This document shows positions 62,547-64,000 of a DNA stretch of 64,000 nt, piece after piece (positions within the stretch are counted from its first letter, which is position 1; every line of letters begins with the position of its first letter). The DNA is from Reichenbachiella faecimaris (GTDB lineage Bacteria; Bacteroidota; Bacteroidia; Cytophagales; Cyclobacteriaceae): the NCBI RefSeq assembly GCF_900176375.1, contig NZ_FWYF01000004.1:248001-312000 (forward strand). The letters run 5' to 3'. Both the position numbers and the translations under genes were made by a program. The notes beneath the pieces are model-generated. The model searched no databases, was not told the origin of the DNA, and saw nothing but the letters and a program-made list of their open reading frames with translations.

Positions 62547-63089
62547 TTACATTTGTTGAGAAAATCGTTTGCGAGCCCGACTGAGTTGCGTGGGTGTAAT
62601 GCCGAGGAAGTTTGCCACCAGATAGTGTGGAATGCGGTTGATGAGATTGGGATATTCTTCTAAAAACAGCTTGTACTTTTCAATGGAATCCAGATTGACC
62701 AGAGCTACCAAACGGGATTGCAATTGTTGATTCATTTTCTCAAAAGCTCTATTAATAATATCAGTGATCTCTTTATTCTTGTTGACGTGAGACATAACTT
62801 CAGAGAAATTTGCCATGGAGATAGTAGTTTTTTCTACTGCTTGCAAATTGATGGTAGCTGCTACATTGGGGATAAAATTTCCTGAAAGAATATCACCTTC
62901 ATGGTAGAAATGTGTGGTGACTTCATTGCTGTCCTGATCATAGACAAAACCTCTGACCACTCCTTGTTCAATACTACCAATCTTTTGATTCAAATAGCCT
63001 TGCCTGATAAAATAATCGCCTTTTTCCAACACCAAGGTCTGATGCAGTGAATCCACGAATTTGTAAGGCTGTGCGATTGGCATGATCAT
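62547..63089 (-). CDS. Crp/Fnr-family transcriptional regulator
   Basis: A 180-residue regulator. Residues 1-105 form the cNMP-binding beta-roll (KGDYFIRQGYLNQKIGSIEQ, VTTHFYHEGDILSGNFIPN). The C-terminal HTH has VANFLGITPTQLSRARKRFS (about 157-176), typical of the short Bacteroidota Crp group that lacks a complete cAMP pocket. It is divergent from the nitrate transporter gene across 216 bp that hold two strong dyads, so it is a likely regulator of that gene. Start ATG 63089, with ATG 63083 as alternative. Confidence 0.92.
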   Translation of the reverse strand: MIMPIAQPYKFVDSLHQTLVLEKGDYFIRQGYLNQKIGSIEQGVVRGFVYDQDSNEVTTHFYHEGDILSGNFIPNVAATINLQAVEKTTISMANFSEVMSHVNKNKEITDIINRAFEKMNQQLQSRLVALVNLDSIEKYKLFLEEYPNLINRIPHYLVANFLGITPTQLSRARKRFSQQM

Positions 63090-63107
63090 ATACTTTCTCT
63101 ATCACAA

Positions 63108-63115
63108 CAAATATA
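63108..63115 (-). promoter_or_regulatory. Candidate -7 box of the Crp/Fnr gene
   Basis: Minus strand TATATTTG (TAnnTTTG), 18 bases before ATG 63089. Confidence 0.4.
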
Positions 63116-63180
63116 ACCATCCCTAAATGAGGGGCTGTCATCAATATCTATTTACTGCATTTTAGCAGATTAGCATTTGT

Positions 63181-63203
63181 GATAAAGCATGTTATGCTTT
63201 GTC
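63181..63203. promoter_or_regulatory. Dyad between the Crp/Fnr and narK genes (operator candidate)
   Basis: AAAGCAT-GTT-ATGCTTT at 63184-63200 is a perfect 7-base dyad, extended to 10-base arms with one mismatch. The 17-23 bp size suits a Crp/Fnr dimer. It lies 92 bases from the regulator start and 32 bases before the candidate narK -7 box. Confidence 0.45.
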
Positions 63204-63234
63204 AACCGTCATTTTTAGCTAAAACTAAGTAGTC

Positions 63235-63242
63235 TACATTTG
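63235..63242 (+). promoter_or_regulatory. Candidate -7 box of narK
   Basis: TACATTTG (TAnnTTTG), 63 bases before ATG 63306. The TACGTA dyad lies just downstream, overlapping the likely transcription start. Confidence 0.45.
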
Positions 63243-63252
63243 TAAGTATAAA

Positions 63253-63280
63253 TACGTAATTAAGAACTCAAAATTACGTA
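63253..63280. promoter_or_regulatory. TACGTAATT-N10-AATTACGTA dyad before narK
   Basis: Perfect 9-base arms; each arm begins or ends with the hexamer TACGTA, itself palindromic, and the two hexamers are exactly 22 bases apart. Located 25-52 bases before ATG 63306, downstream of the candidate -7 box. The position fits a repressor binding site near the transcription start. Confidence 0.55.
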
Positions 63281-63305
63281 AAACCAAATCGAACACTTAT
63301 AAATT

Positions 63306-64000
63306 ATGCAGACCATTATTTCACAAGAAAAAGCCACTCGAATCAATTTATTCGACCTTGAGTCACTACAAATGCGAACTTTCCACCTTAGTTGGATTGC
63401 TTTCTTTTTATGCTTCTTTGGTTGGTTTGCGCACGCTCCACTCATGAATTCTACCATTGGTCCAGATATGGATCTAACCAAGGCACAAAAAATCACTGCA
63501 TTTATTGCTTCAGTAGGTGTTACTATTTTTGCTCGGCTGATCATAGGAAGTCTTTGTGACAAAATAGGGCCTCGAAAAAGCTATACCTATTTACTGGTAT
63601 TTGGCGCCTTAGTAGTCGCTGGTTCTTCTTTTGCTTACAACTGGGAAACCTATCTGATCTCAAGAATGGCCATTGGTGTGATTGGTGCGTCATTCGTTAT
63701 CACGCAATATCATACCACCAAAATGTTTGCCCCCAATGTAGTGGGCATTGCCAATGCCACCACGGCTGGCTGGGGTAACCTTGGTGGTGGTGTAACGCAG
63801 GCCATGATGCCCTTGATCGCTTCGGGTATGTTAGCCTTAGGGTTTGCAGAATCCGAACTTTCTAAATGGAGGCCTGCCATGTTTGTCCCAGCATTGATCA
63901 TGTTGGGTGTGGCGTTCCTTTACTGGAAGTATACCAAAGACACTCCAAAAGGAAACTTTGATGAGGCACCTGAAGAGAAGCCTCAAACTGAAAAGGGCGA
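63306..64000 (+). CDS. narK: Nitrate/nitrite transporter, NarK/NasA-type MFS (partial)
   Basis: The reading frame runs from ATG 63306 to the right edge (231 codons seen, C terminus outside). It shows the NarK pattern of the first helices (RTFHLSWIAFFLCFFGWFAH, then PLMNSTIGPDMDLT), the conserved Arg-containing loop (ARLIIGSLCDKIGPRKSY), RMAIGVIGASFVITQYHTT with nitrate-signature-like surroundings, and NATTAGWGNLGGGVTQAMMP, the nitrate signature of the family. It imports nitrate or exports nitrite. It is divergent from the Crp/Fnr gene, and a promoter-like region with two dyads precedes it. Confidence 0.93.
   Translation, partial: MQTIISQEKATRINLFDLESLQMRTFHLSWIAFFLCFFGWFAHAPLMNSTIGPDMDLTKAQKITAFIASVGVTIFARLIIGSLCDKIGPRKSYTYLLVFGALVVAGSSFAYNWETYLISRMAIGVIGASFVITQYHTTKMFAPNVVGIANATTAGWGNLGGGVTQAMMPLIASGMLALGFAESELSKWRPAMFVPALIMLGVAFLYWKYTKDTPKGNFDEAPEEKPQTEKG

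Overview
The window is chromosomal DNA from a member of the Bacteroidota, most likely a marine, gliding Cytophagales-type bacterium (Reichenbachiella/Marivirga/Fulvivirga-like; genus not determinable by reading alone). Reasons: moderate-to-low GC, almost no Shine-Dalgarno sites, candidate promoters of the Bacteroidota type (TAnnTTTG), SusC-like STN/carboxypeptidase-regulatory domains next to FecR and an ECF sigma factor, a short MenE, DUF5777, DUF4159 and DUF6089-like proteins, RES/Xre toxin-antitoxin, and a giant LamG/choice-of-anchor-D surface protein. I see no tRNA, rRNA, CRISPR array, insertion sequence or prophage. Coding density is high, and only one gap exceeds 300 bases (20755-21173).

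Layout. 1-10099 (-): the first ~3,366 codons of a giant secreted protein with about nine LamG jellyroll modules; its 3' end is outside the window. 10337-20754 (-): a tight five-gene operon (spacings 24 bp, then overlaps of 1, 4 and 8 bp) read in the order MFS-like carrier with HEAT repeats and a cyclic-nucleotide-binding-like domain; a TIR-like/DUF4062-like protein; a membrane-spanning STAND NTPase with WD40 repeats; an outer-membrane barrel; a beta-propeller-like lipoprotein. This is the best candidate here for an undescribed system: a cytoplasmic NTPase and TIR-like partner apparently wired through the inner membrane to envelope proteins. 21174-27496: ATP-dependent PEP carboxykinase, a CNT nucleoside transporter, and an ECF sigma / STN-domain protein / FecR set in unusual order. 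27646-34821: menE, coaX, a quinone-oxidoreductase-like gene, a CX4CH lipoprotein-YceI-DUF5777 operon, DUF819 and a NUDIX CoA pyrophosphatase.

34915-43776: a membrane protein, an ScfR/RamB-type regulator, an MFS transporter, an acyl desaturase, an alpha/beta hydrolase lipoprotein, an M49-like metallopeptidase, a HAD phosphatase and two small orphans. 43836-51006: molybdate-type ABC permease and ATPase (no ModA here), a serine hydrolase, a WG-repeat protein, a methyltransferase and a DUF6089-like barrel. 51070-63089: Xre/RES toxin-antitoxin with a striking tandem operator, an orphan aminotransferase/sugar transferase pair, DUF4159, pentapeptide, TolB-like, alpha/beta hydrolase, LysE, a YdeP-type molybdopterin oxidoreductase, a class A PBP, an SRPBCC lipoprotein and a Crp/Fnr regulator. 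63306-64000 (+): a nitrate/nitrite transporter (NarK type) cut by the window edge, behind a region with two strong dyads. Molybdate import, the molybdopterin enzyme and NarK suggest that molybdoenzymes and nitrate metabolism matter to this organism.

Layout peculiarities: five convergent gene pairs overlap by 4 to 32 bp, so they have no intergenic terminator. Two strong intrinsic terminators sit only 9 and 20 bases before the start codon of the next gene on the same strand. All functions are read from motifs and family knowledge; no database search was run.
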